The position numbers were made by a program, and so were the translations under genes. From Staphylococcus warneri (lineage in GTDB: Bacteria; Bacillota; Bacilli; Staphylococcales; Staphylococcaceae): 64,000 nt of DNA. The stretch lies in assembly GCF_900636385.1 (NCBI RefSeq), contig NZ_LR134269.1, positions 2,294,001 through 2,358,000 on the forward strand, in the 5' to 3' direction. The notes below the pieces were generated by a model, which ran no database searches, was not told the DNA's origin, and saw only the letters and a list, made by a program, of their open reading frames with translations. The stretch's first letter is position 1. Each line of letters opens with the position of its first letter. Shown here in pieces: positions 41,159 through 48,565 of the stretch.

Positions 41159-42805
41159 ATGAACACCTTAAATCATATTACCAAAGTGAAAATCTATGAA
41201 ATCCAATCATTTTTAGACATCCCTAGAAAACTTTCACCACTTGAGACATTACATATTGCTTTTAAATCACATCACATTAACTTCATTTATAACCAAATGA
41301 ATAAAACCGAACAAGACTGTATTAAATCATTGCTAAACAGTAACGATAATCCCGTCACAGTTAATAAAGAAATTAAACATAAATGTCAATTATCACAACG
41401 TTTAGGCTTTATTTATAAGACATCTACAAATACATTTATGCTAGATACGCACTATTTAAATCAAATCAATACGCATGTTTTCGCTAATCATTACCAAAAT
41501 AAAGTCCAAGACGAAGAAGGACAACTACTTATTCAACAATTAAATCAATTAGATAAAGAACTTTTCAATGCAATTCAACATACATCTTTGAAAGATTATT
41601 TATCAACTTTGAAATCGAAAAACTTACAAGACATTTTGAAATTTTATCAAATTAAAAGTCCGTCAAAAATTAAAAAATCAGACGCTATCAATTTAATTAA
41701 TGATACCTTTTTCAAAGATTATACATTGTTAGAAAATGTCTTTAATCATTTTAAACCGTCATCTTTGTTCATGTTACATCAAATCATTAAAAGTCATACC
41801 AATTATGACAATAGTATTGATTTGGCAGCCATAATAGCTAAACATCCAAAATTACATACTGTATCAGATGTGTTAGATCACTTATTTTTATTTAATTATA
41901 ATGAGCGCTATAATATCGTATCTATTCCTTATGACGCTTTAGATTTCATCCAAAATTACATTCATGATAATGGTGGTATTGAGACATTCCTTAGCCACCA
42001 AGAGCAGCATATAGTTTCTGAGGATAATCAAGTACTCGAAGGTCTACGTCTAAATACTAAAAATACTGCGGGTAATGATGATATCTCTAGTGATTCTGTT
42101 AAAGAAGAACTGCAGGATCTAGAAACTGAAGTTCCAGAACTTGAAATCTATATGGATCCCGAAATTCGTCAAAATTTAGCTGAAGAACAACTAAACCAAT
42201 TGAAAAATAATAAGAAAATGCAACAGTATGTAACACCTTTCAATATCTATTTTGCGATAACGAATTTATATGGATATGCATCATTAGAACGTGTGGTTCA
42301 TTTAATGAAACACTTATACGACAGAGATATGACAGAAAAGGACATTAAAAATGAAATAGAAGCTATGAATATCAATGAATTAGTCATCGTCCAAAATGAT
42401 ATGTTATTACACCCAGTTATTCCTATGCTCGCAAATATTGATGAGATAGACGATCCACTAAAAGGATTTTATGAACCTAGCCATCTCGATGAATTATTAA
42501 TATATGCAAATAATGAATTTTATACACGTAATACCAAGTTGAAACAATTCATCAAGTTTCTTAGAAATAACATAAAAGAAGATGATGATATTAAAAAGGA
42601 AAAAACCGTAAGATATATCTTATTCCACCTAAGAATAGCACCAGATGAAGCTCATGCAGTCGAGATGATGAATAACTTGATTAAACAAAATAAACTTTTA
42701 CCAATACCAGATAAAAAGTTATCTAAACAAATTGAAAAAGGTTGGACACATCTACGTTTATGGAGTTTACGCGGTTATACTGTTAATGAAACAAAATCAC
42801 TTTAA
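41159..42805 (+). CDS. Large hypothetical protein with SAP-like segment
   Basis: 548 residues from ATG 41159, 6 bases after AAAGGAG (an upstream in-frame ATG lacks one). Mainly alpha-helical, no signal or membrane segment. Residues around 160-190 (LQDILKFYQIKSPSKIKKSDAINLI) look like a SAP-type helix-extension-helix seen in nucleic-acid binding proteins. A Glu-rich loop near residue 320 separates an N-terminal half from a C-terminal half. I do not recognise the family as a whole. Monocistronic between the ahp operon and a lipoprotein gene. Confidence 0.65.
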   Translation: MNTLNHITKVKIYEIQSFLDIPRKLSPLETLHIAFKSHHINFIYNQMNKTEQDCIKSLLNSNDNPVTVNKEIKHKCQLSQRLGFIYKTSTNTFMLDTHYLNQINTHVFANHYQNKVQDEEGQLLIQQLNQLDKELFNAIQHTSLKDYLSTLKSKNLQDILKFYQIKSPSKIKKSDAINLINDTFFKDYTLLENVFNHFKPSSLFMLHQIIKSHTNYDNSIDLAAIIAKHPKLHTVSDVLDHLFLFNYNERYNIVSIPYDALDFIQNYIHDNGGIETFLSHQEQHIVSEDNQVLEGLRLNTKNTAGNDDISSDSVKEELQDLETEVPELEIYMDPEIRQNLAEEQLNQLKNNKKMQQYVTPFNIYFAITNLYGYASLERVVHLMKHLYDRDMTEKDIKNEIEAMNINELVIVQNDMLLHPVIPMLANIDEIDDPLKGFYEPSHLDELLIYANNEFYTRNTKLKQFIKFLRNNIKEDDDIKKEKTVRYILFHLRIAPDEAHAVEMMNNLIKQNKLLPIPDKKLSKQIEKGWTHLRLWSLRGYTVNETKSL

Positions 42806-42944
42806 TTATTTATACACAAAATGTTCATAGTTCATAAATAACTAAGTGCTTAAACATTCAAATCATTTTTGATAAGTGATACGCTATAATATGTAAGAAT
42901 TTAAAATAATGAATATTGTATGAATAAAAGGAGTTCCAAACCTG

Positions 42945-43571
42945 ATGAAAAACAGAGTTCTACTCACGTTAATTTTATCTTTTGCACTTATCTTATCAGC
43001 CTGTGCAAATAAAAGTGAAGATGATAATGATCATGATTCACATAGTAGTGCCCATGCACCTAAAAATGCTAAGCAATTAAAGGAAAAAGATATTTTCACA
43101 TCTAATAAAAACAATGCTACTATCAGTGAAGACGAAATGAATAAAGCATTAAAAAAATATCTACAAGTTAACAGTGATATTTTAGATAATAAGTACGTGA
43201 TGCAACATAAATTAGACAGACAGAGTGATAGCAGCACTAAGATTACTAAAAAGCAATCCAAACAATTAAGTGAATTGTCTAATCTTGCAGTAAAAAACGA
43301 CTTACACTTTAAAAAGTTTGTGAATAATAACAAGATTCCAAGTGAATATAAAGATCCAACTAATCGTATTATCAAATATTTTAAAGCACTTAATAGTACA
43401 ATCGCTAACGTTGATGAAGACATTGAGCAATTGAATTATCAACCACAAAATTCAATCAATGTCGTAGACGTACCAACCAACTATGCAGGCGATGTAAACA
43501 AAAAGCAACAAGATAAAATCAAATCTTTCTTAGACAAGAAAAATATCAAAACTGATGTATTTGATAAATAA
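42945..43571 (+). CDS. NDxxF-motif lipoprotein
   Basis: 208 residues with a lipoprotein signal peptide: MKNRVLLTLILSFALILSAC, lipobox LSAC with Cys20. A His/Asp/Ser-rich stretch (DDNDHDSHSSAHAPK) follows, then a helical domain with the NDLHF motif (NDxxF) near residue 125. It is expected on the outer face of the membrane, lipid-anchored by Lgt/Lsp. The role is unknown; the His/Asp stretch could bind metal but that is a guess. AAAGGAG upstream, own terminator. Confidence 0.8.
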   Translation: MKNRVLLTLILSFALILSACANKSEDDNDHDSHSSAHAPKNAKQLKEKDIFTSNKNNATISEDEMNKALKKYLQVNSDILDNKYVMQHKLDRQSDSSTKITKKQSKQLSELSNLAVKNDLHFKKFVNNNKIPSEYKDPTNRIIKYFKALNSTIANVDEDIEQLNYQPQNSINVVDVPTNYAGDVNKKQQDKIKSFLDKKNIKTDVFDK

Positions 43572-43575
43572 ACTA

Positions 43576-43620
43576 AAAAGCTTCTAACCGTTATAAAATT
43601 TGCGGATTAGAAGCTTTTAT
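43576..43620 (+). terminator. Terminator of the lipoprotein gene
   Basis: Stem AAAAGCTTCTAA / TTAGAAGCTTTT with flanking A and T runs. Confidence 0.85.
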
Positions 43621-43722
43621 TTATATCTTAAGCCAAATTGACATCACCCGACGTCTAAGTCACACTATAGATAGTTAAACTTTTTATTTACTCATTTAAA
43701 AAACATTTTGGAGAGTGACAAG

Positions 43723-44106
43723 ATGAAGTTACGTGTATCTTTTGTAGTGCTCGCGATTTTATCAACAGTGTTAACTATTTTAACGTGTGCTAAATATCCC
43801 ACTGGGTCTAATACAATCAGTTTGGATAAGCCTGTAGAACTTTGGTCTGCAATAGGTACTATGGTGGCAATGGCATTACCTGCACTCATATTATGTTTTT
43901 TCAACTATATGACAACCAGAATTATTTCAAGTATTCTTCAAATTATTGCGGTTCCAGTATGGGCATTATTGGCGCTTATCGCATTCTTTATGGAAAACTA
44001 TTGGGTTGGCGTTACCGCTACTATATCTTCAATTTTAATTATAATAAGTGTTTTTGTAACGCTCATAGTGGATTCATCGAAACAAAAGAAAACGTCCACA
44101 AATTAA
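43723..44106 (+). CDS. Four-helix membrane protein of unknown function
   Basis: 127 residues from ATG 43723, with GGAG 9 bases upstream. There are four hydrophobic helices with short loops and a basic C terminus (SSKQKKTSTN). The first helix is followed by CAKYPTGSNTISLDKPVELWS, probably outside. I do not recognise a family; staphylococci carry many such small membrane proteins. Convergent with the phosphatase gene. Confidence 0.65.
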   Translation: MKLRVSFVVLAILSTVLTILTCAKYPTGSNTISLDKPVELWSAIGTMVAMALPALILCFFNYMTTRIISSILQIIAVPVWALLALIAFFMENYWVGVTATISSILIIISVFVTLIVDSSKQKKTSTN

Positions 44107-44145
44107 AATGTATCTATTTAGACTACTGGACGTCTTAAATTAAAA

Positions 44146-44190
44146 AAAGTGAAATGCCCCTATCATATAGGGGTATTTCACTCTTTTTTA
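44146..44190. terminator. Bidirectional terminator
   Basis: Stem AAAGTGAAATGCCCC / GGGGTATTTCACTCTTT between convergent genes, with A run on the left and T run on the right. Confidence 0.8.
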
Positions 44191-44766
44191 CATTTCAATA
44201 AGATAAGGTTTACAATTCTCGATTTTAGCAGTTAATGCTTCTTCTTTCGTTATTTGTTCTAAATACACAAAGATACATCTAATGACAACCTGATGGGCGA
44301 CTATGACAATTTGATCTGCATTACGATCAACAATAGAATTGAAAAAAGTTGCTACTCTATCAAATACGTCTTGATAACTTTCTCCTTCTGGTGCTTTTTG
44401 AGTAAAGCTATGACGGAAATCTTTGAAGTTATCATCATTAAAATATTTATAAAAAGTTTCGTCCTGTGACACTTCTTTTTTATATTTCCCTTCAAAGACA
44501 CCTAGCGATCTTTCTTTTAATAAATCAGTAAATGTTGTCGGTATATTATAAGGAAATATTGCTTCATACGTTTGTTGTGTTCTTAATAAGCTTGAAACGT
44601 ATACATGATCAATGTTTTTATTCGTAAAATAATTTACCAATGCTTGTGCACTCTCCGTACCTTGTTCCGTTAATGACACATTAAGTTGACCACAAAAATA
44701 AGGCTCCCCATACTTATTATCATAATTGGATTTAGATTCACCATGTCTTACTAAATATATTTTCAT
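44188..44766 (-). CDS. Histidine phosphatase (phosphoglycerate mutase-like) family protein
   Basis: 192 residues from ATG 44766 (GAGGAG 7 bases upstream). The catalytic LVRHGES motif is at residues 5-11, LLRTQQTYEAI supplies the second Arg, the acid is in KAPEGESY, and the second His is in VIVAHQVVIR. The family has broad phosphatase substrates such as sugar phosphates; true glycolytic mutase is less likely at this size. 3' of the LysE-like gene by 20 bases on the same strand, so the two may be co-transcribed. Confidence 0.82.
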   Translation of the reverse strand: MKIYLVRHGESKSNYDNKYGEPYFCGQLNVSLTEQGTESAQALVNYFTNKNIDHVYVSSLLRTQQTYEAIFPYNIPTTFTDLLKERSLGVFEGKYKKEVSQDETFYKYFNDDNFKDFRHSFTQKAPEGESYQDVFDRVATFFNSIVDRNADQIVIVAHQVVIRCIFVYLEQITKEEALTAKIENCKPYLIEM

Positions 44767-44786
44767 TTTGAATCTCCTCACTCATA

Positions 44787-45416
44787 TTAACTTGTTTTAC
44801 TTAATAATAAATTAATTGATAATCCAATTAAAATAATTCCTACCGCATAATCAAAAATAGCTTTAATTTTAGGATTACTGAACAGTAATTTAATATATTG
44901 AAATATAAAGACGCAGAATAGGAACCAACAACATGTTACAAGCACTACCGATAATGCTAAAACTGCAACTTGAGAGGTCATATGTATATTTCCTTGTGAT
45001 AAGAATTGAGGTAATATACTCATGTAATAAAGTAATGCTTTAGGATTTAATATCGTACTTAAGAAACCTTGTCTATATGATGATAGATATGACACTTGAT
45101 TTAAGTCTTGTTTTTTATCATTAAAGGACATCGATTGACGTGCTGATAAGATAGAGCGTACGCCTAAATAGATTAAATAACATGCACCAAGTACTTTAAT
45201 CAAAACAAAGACATAATATAAACTTGTTAATATGTATATAATTCCAAAAATAGCTAAACTAGCGTAAACAATATGACCCGTGGTAATACCTAATGCGGAC
45301 ATCATACCGTTTCTTTTTCCTGAATGGACCGTATTTTTCATTACAATTAGAAAATCAGGACCAGGTACAATGATGATTAAGAGTGAAATCAATATAAATG
45401 TTAATATACCTTCCAA
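44787..45416 (-). CDS. LysE/RhtB-family exporter
   Basis: 209 residues if the TTG at 45416 is used, which follows GGAGGG by 7 bases; the ATG five codons earlier overlaps that ribosome site. The signature LISLLIIIVPGPDFLIVMKN starts helix 1, and about six helices follow, with GFLSTILNPKALLYYMSILPQF as the RhtB-type loop. An exporter of an amino acid or homoserine-lactone-like small molecule at the membrane; substrate unknown. Probable operon with the downstream phosphatase. Confidence 0.82.
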   Translation of the reverse strand: MEGILTFILISLLIIIVPGPDFLIVMKNTVHSGKRNGMMSALGITTGHIVYASLAIFGIIYILTSLYYVFVLIKVLGACYLIYLGVRSILSARQSMSFNDKKQDLNQVSYLSSYRQGFLSTILNPKALLYYMSILPQFLSQGNIHMTSQVAVLALSVVLVTCCWFLFCVFIFQYIKLLFSNPKIKAIFDYAVGIILIGLSINLLLSKTS

Positions 45417-45639
45417 AATGAATCCCTCCATAAAGCTATCGTATCAATCCATGCATAAACATACAACACTTCGAAAAATATTGAGAATTGACTAACTATT
45501 CATGCATATAAGATAAATAAAATTAAAAAATGAATGATATGATTGCATATTTATAATTAAATGTACACAACGAAAAATTTATTTTAGAATTAAGTTGTTT
45601 TAATTGGTATTTTAATATAATTCATGATATTATATACAT

Positions 45640-45727
45640 GTAGTTAATAAGTAACTACAAAGTCTTTTATATTCATGAACATAATACTCCTGGATGGCGT
45701 TACCCAGCGTCATCCTCTTTTTTGTCT
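45640..45727 (+). ncRNA. Candidate small RNA with strong intrinsic terminator
   Basis: In a 400-base gene-free interval a GC-rich hairpin (GGATGGCG at 45692 pairing with CGTCATCC, then CTTTTTTT) ends a stretch without open frame. A possible promoter lies upstream (TTGGTA near 45605, TATTAT about 18 bases later). No plus-strand gene lies upstream that needs this terminator. Transcription is inferred. Confidence 0.45.
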
Positions 45728-45829
45728 AAATTTAAATGATATATATTTTTATAATCACTTTTATCAACATATCTCTTCAATTATGATCAATCGATTAGGG
45801 TACGTAACCAATGAGGAGGTATATATGTT

Positions 45830-46006
45830 ATGAAAATAGTGATTATTATTTTAGGTATACTCGTCATTTTGTCATGGTTTTATTTATTTTATACATATAG
45901 ACAAAATGGTGATAAAAGTAATTCAATTAAAGTACAAAATATCATCCTTCTAGCATGTTTACTAACACTTCTAATGACCATTTTAGCCAGTATTTACGTC
46001 GAGTAA
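45830..46006 (+). CDS. 58-residue two-helix membrane microprotein
   Basis: Starts at ATG 45830 after GAGGAGG (10-11 bases). The sequence begins MKIVIIILGILVILSWFYLF, then a polar loop (YRQNGDKSNS) and a second helix ending ASIYVE. The predicted topology is two membrane helices with both ends on the same side. No family recognised. The strong ribosome site, clean stop and terminator nearby make it likely to be real. Confidence 0.6.
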   Translation: MKIVIIILGILVILSWFYLFYTYRQNGDKSNSIKVQNIILLACLLTLLMTILASIYVE

Positions 46007-46027
46007 TTTGGCTACTATTAAATAATA

Positions 46028-46070
46028 AAAAAATAGAGATGTCCTTATCAATTAAGGTCATCTCTATTGC
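46028..46070. terminator. Bidirectional terminator
   Basis: AATAGAGATG / CATCTCTATT stem with inner CCTTA / TAAGG pairing and an A run on the left; serves the glsB-like gene on the minus strand and the microprotein on the plus strand. Confidence 0.75.
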
Positions 46071-46080
46071 TATGTTACAA

Positions 46081-46335
46081 TTATTTTTTTCGTAAAGCTT
46101 TTAAAGCTAATGAAACTAAGAAAATTAAAATAATTGAACCTAATAATGCTGGGAAGATATAAATTTTACCTAGTTCTGGGCCCCATTGTCCAAAGATCAT
46201 TGAACCAACCCATGCACCTACGATACCAGCAATAATATTACCTAAAATACCGCCTGGGATATCTTTACCAAGAATTGCACCTGCAATCCAACCGATAAGA
46301 CCACCTACGATGATCATTCCTATTAATCCGAACAT
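46081..46335 (-). CDS. GlsB/YeaQ/YmgE-family stress membrane protein
   Basis: 84 residues with three Gly-rich helices (GLIGMIIVGGLIGWIAGAIL; GGILGNIIAGIVGAWVGSMI), the Transgly_assoc domain shape, and a basic tail KALRKK. Members are small membrane proteins induced by general stress. AAAGGAGTG precedes the ATG, and a SigB-type promoter lies upstream, in keeping with that role. Confidence 0.85.
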   Translation of the reverse strand: MFGLIGMIIVGGLIGWIAGAILGKDIPGGILGNIIAGIVGAWVGSMIFGQWGPELGKIYIFPALLGSIILIFLVSLALKALRKK

Positions 46336-46386
46336 GTGTCTTCACTCCTTTCAATACATAATTATCATTATGTCTACCTATGGTGT

Positions 46387-46411
46387 ATACCCCATAATCA
46401 CATCCCGAAAC
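46387..46411 (-). promoter_or_regulatory. SigB-type promoter of the glsB-like gene
   Basis: On the minus strand GTTTCG (46411-46406), 13 bases, then a perfect GGGTAT (46392-46387), about 52 bases before the start. Confidence 0.6.
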
Positions 46412-46585
46412 CATTTTAGTTAAAAATTTATTAAAACTAGTAAAAAAATAGATATTTATATATTGATAATTATTAACCATTCGTTTAAAATTTCTAATTG
46501 CAATTCATTCAATAACGTATGCACAATAAACAAATGGGATGGTACCGACTTATTATTTTCTAAGAATATGAAAGGTTGTATCATC

Positions 46586-46834
46586 TTGAACGCAAATAAA
46601 AATAAATTTTTCATTTTTAAAATAGGTTTCGACTTATTAAGTGCGATATCTATTATTTTAATTCTGACCATTATTACACTCAATTTTTATATTAATGGTC
46701 ATTTACATGGTCAATTTGAGATGGGTTTTCATGTTGAAAGCAATCAAATTTATCTACTTTCTTTTCTTATTATATTAATTATTTTAAGTAGTTTAACTTC
46801 ATTTTTATTAGGTCGTTTTAATAACAATAATTAA
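46586..46834 (+). CDS. Two-helix membrane protein of unknown function
   Basis: 82 residues if the TTG at 46586 is the start (AAAGG 10 bases upstream); the frame is open further upstream but that part is low-complexity and lacks a ribosome site. There are two hydrophobic helices (FDLLSAISIILILTIITLNF and IYLLSFLIILIILSSLTSFL) and a polar loop between. Not recognised. Moderately confident that it is a gene. Confidence 0.45.
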   Translation: MNANKNKFFIFKIGFDLLSAISIILILTIITLNFYINGHLHGQFEMGFHVESNQIYLLSFLIILIILSSLTSFLLGRFNNNN

Positions 46835-46884
46835 GAAAAGCTATGGCACTGACATGCAATCAGTTTCAGCCATAGCTTTTCTTT
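46833..46884. terminator. Bidirectional terminator
   Basis: Long stem AAGAAAAGCTATGGC / GCCATAGCTTTTCTT with an inner ACTGA / TCAGT helix between convergent small genes. Confidence 0.85.
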
Positions 46885-46893
46885 ATTCGTGAT

Positions 46894-47163
46894 TTATTTT
46901 TCGTTTATAGAGCGCTCAGTTTCATCCTCTTCATCATCCTCTAAAAATAATGTATCAATGACTTCATAAGCTGTTAACAATAGTCCTAGCGTCACTGCAA
47001 TATTCGCAGAATGATTGTCAAAGAACTTTACAACGCTAATTTTTTCTAAAAAATGAAAAAAGGCATTATCAATACCGTAATCAAAGTTAAAATAAGTAAT
47101 TGCTATACCAATTGCAAACGTAATCATTAAATTAATACATACACCTTTAATTGCTTCATTCAC
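46894..47163 (-). CDS. Small membrane protein with acidic tail
   Basis: 89 residues. Two hydrophobic segments (CINLMITFAIGIAITYF and IAVTLGLLLTAYEVIDTLF) flank a polar loop, followed by a strongly acidic tail (EDDEEDETERS). AAGGTGA lies next to the ATG, unusually close, so the start may be the second codon region. No family recognised. It is the last chromosomal gene before the integrated island. Confidence 0.6.
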   Translation of the reverse strand: MNEAIKGVCINLMITFAIGIAITYFNFDYGIDNAFFHFLEKISVVKFFDNHSANIAVTLGLLLTAYEVIDTLFLEDDEEDETERSINEK

Positions 47164-47325
47164 CTTAGAATTGATTACCCATCACCCCATAAATATCAAT
47201 AAATCATTATGTATACTTTAAGCTTAACAAAAATGACTAAGCAACTCCACACATGGAAAATTTCAAAGTCTTCAGATTCACATTGTTTATATATTGAATA
47301 TCCCTCATGAAGTTTTTGAAAACAA

Positions 47326-47358
47326 AAAAGAACCTCATAGGCTAAGCCTACAAGGTTC
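47326..47358 (-). terminator. Displaced original terminator of the rpsF-ssb-rpsR operon
   Basis: Stem GAACCTCATAGG / CCTACAAGGTTC (one mismatch and wobbles) with minus-strand U tract. It lies just outside the left attachment repeat, at the distance it would have from rpsR without the island, so it is most likely the ancestral rpsR terminator. Confidence 0.7.
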
Positions 47359-47366
47359 CGACAATA

Positions 47367-47390
47367 AACTATATATTATTGTTCTTCTTT
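47367..47390. repeat. Left attachment site (att core copy)
   Basis: 24 bases beginning AACTATATATTATTG, identical to 60389-60412. Within and around it CAATAA and TTATTG form an inverted pair (47363-47382), as expected of a tyrosine recombinase core. Confidence 0.9.
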
Positions 47391-47810
47391 TATATAGACA
47401 TATTTTATAACATTCCATCAACAATCAAAATGCCTATAAATCAGTATATATAGCTATGTCATCATTAAATTAAAGTTCATAATCTTGCTCTTCGTTTCAA
47501 AATTATGCCCTTTTTTTGCCCTTAAAATTGTTTGATTCCACGTGGAATCATCAGAAAGTTCTTCACTAACTTTTATAAATTTAGTTACTTGAGTTCTGTT
47601 TAAATTTACTGACTTTAATCAATTTGATCACTCACCATGCCAAGATCATTTTCTTTAACATGCTTTAATCTTCTGCTATTTCATAATTAGATTTACTAAT
47701 TATACTGATCTTGCATTTCATGACGCCAAATTCATTTACCATTAACACACATAGTATAGTTACGAAATAATATTTGCCACTGTAACACAGGACGTTTCTC
47801 AGAACATAAA

Positions 47811-47906
47811 AAGAATACCATACCTATTTAAATAGATATGGTATTCTTTAAAGATTGAAAAAATAATGAAGATCTTAAAAACGAGTGACCAGCTCTACAA
47901 ACATTA
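47811..47906 (-). ncRNA. Candidate small RNA unit A of the left-arm array
   Basis: A roughly 95-nt minus-strand segment begins after the repeated box at 47907-47937, which contains a TATAAT-like end. It carries the shared TAGAG motif soon after, and ends in a hairpin (AGAATACCATA / TATGGTATTCT) followed by U. No open frame with a ribosome site. Expression is inferred. Confidence 0.35.
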
Positions 47907-47937
47907 TAACCGATTTCTAATGATTTAAACATAAAAA

Positions 47938-48038
47938 TACCACACCTTTTAAAAAAGATGTGGCATAGCCTGATTTAGCTAAGTATAAACAATGGAGTAT
48001 CGAATGAAAAAAAGGGTTAATTAAACTCTAGTATGTGC
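47938..48038 (-). ncRNA. Candidate small RNA unit B of the left-arm array
   Basis: About 100 nt on the minus strand, from the box at 48040-48066 to the hairpin CCACATC / GGTGTGG (47940-47963) followed by U. It shares the TAGAG motif with units A and C, but the rest of the body differs. Expression is inferred. Confidence 0.35.
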
Positions 48039-48067
48039 ATAACCGATTTTAAGTGATTTAAACATAA

Positions 48068-48158
48068 AAAAACACCACTAATTAAAGTGGTGTGGGGGTT
48101 TTCATGAATATTATACAAAAGGGTAGAGCCAACTGGCTCCATTGACTCTACCATTATT
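48068..48158 (-). ncRNA. Candidate small RNA unit C of the left-arm array
   Basis: About 90 nt on the minus strand after the box at 48159-48185. An early hairpin (GGTAGAG / CTCTACC, 48122-48152) contains the shared TAGAG motif, and a terminal hairpin ACACCAC / GTGGTGT (48072-48093) is followed by seven U. Expression is inferred. Confidence 0.35.
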
Positions 48159-48255
48159 TAACCGATTTCTTACATTTTAAACATAGTATTCACTAAATAA
48201 ATTAAAATATCTGTTAAACTAAAAATATATGAATTTTTAGTGAGGTGATGGTGCA

Positions 48256-48438
48256 TTGACCTTTGTCATAGTATGCCTATATATACTCTGTGTTATTTGT
48301 CTTTTGCTGTTCTCTTATTATCTATACATGTTATTTAATTTAATAGACCACCATCATAAGATAATTTACACATTATGGACTATTTTATATGCAATATGTA
48401 CGACGGTTATTATTATACTATTATTTAAATTCAGTTGA
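48256..48438 (+). CDS. 60-residue hydrophobic membrane peptide
   Basis: TTG start 6 bases after GAGGTGAT. Two long hydrophobic helices (FVIVCLYILCVICLLLFSYYL; YTLWTILYAICTTVIIILLF) are joined by NLIDHHHKI. No family recognised. It is the only plus-strand gene within the hairpin-rich arm and is AT-rich like its surroundings. It could be a membrane-active toxin, an exclusion protein or unrelated cargo; none of these can be shown from sequence. Confidence 0.5.
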   Translation: MTFVIVCLYILCVICLLLFSYYLYMLFNLIDHHHKIIYTLWTILYAICTTVIIILLFKFS

Positions 48439-48471
48439 TTCGATCATTACAATTCTTATTCAATACAGAAA

Positions 48472-48565
48472 ACCACACTCTTATTTGAGTGTGGCGAAAA
48501 GCTATTTAAATGCGTAAGCAATTATGGAGCTGGGGAGCCCCATGTACAATTATAACATTTTTACT
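48472..48565 (-). ncRNA. Candidate small transcript D with a possible 13-codon open frame
   Basis: On the minus strand a TATAAT (near 48553) precedes a short stretch ending in a hairpin CCACACTC / GAGTGTGG with a U-rich tail. An ATG at 48543 opens 13 codons (MGLPSSIIAYAFK) to a stop at 48502, with no ribosome site visible. Expression and coding are both speculative. Confidence 0.3.

Larger units (their letters stand above)
47907..48185 (-). repeat. Three copies of a TAACCGATTT...TTTAAACATA box
   Basis: Copies at 47907-47933, 48040-48066 and 48159-48185 share TAACCGATTT, a variable five to seven bases and a TTTAAACATA end, spaced about 120-133 bases. On the minus strand each stands just before a short segment with TAGAG 8-12 bases later and a terminator-like hairpin. 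That order suggests a repeated promoter or regulatory box for small transcripts. Confidence 0.6.

Noticed and set aside
43842..44138. Overlapping frame in the membrane protein gene at 43723
   Set aside because: Cys/Tyr/Asn-rich composition and no ribosome site; a frame-shifted shadow of the real hydrophobic protein.
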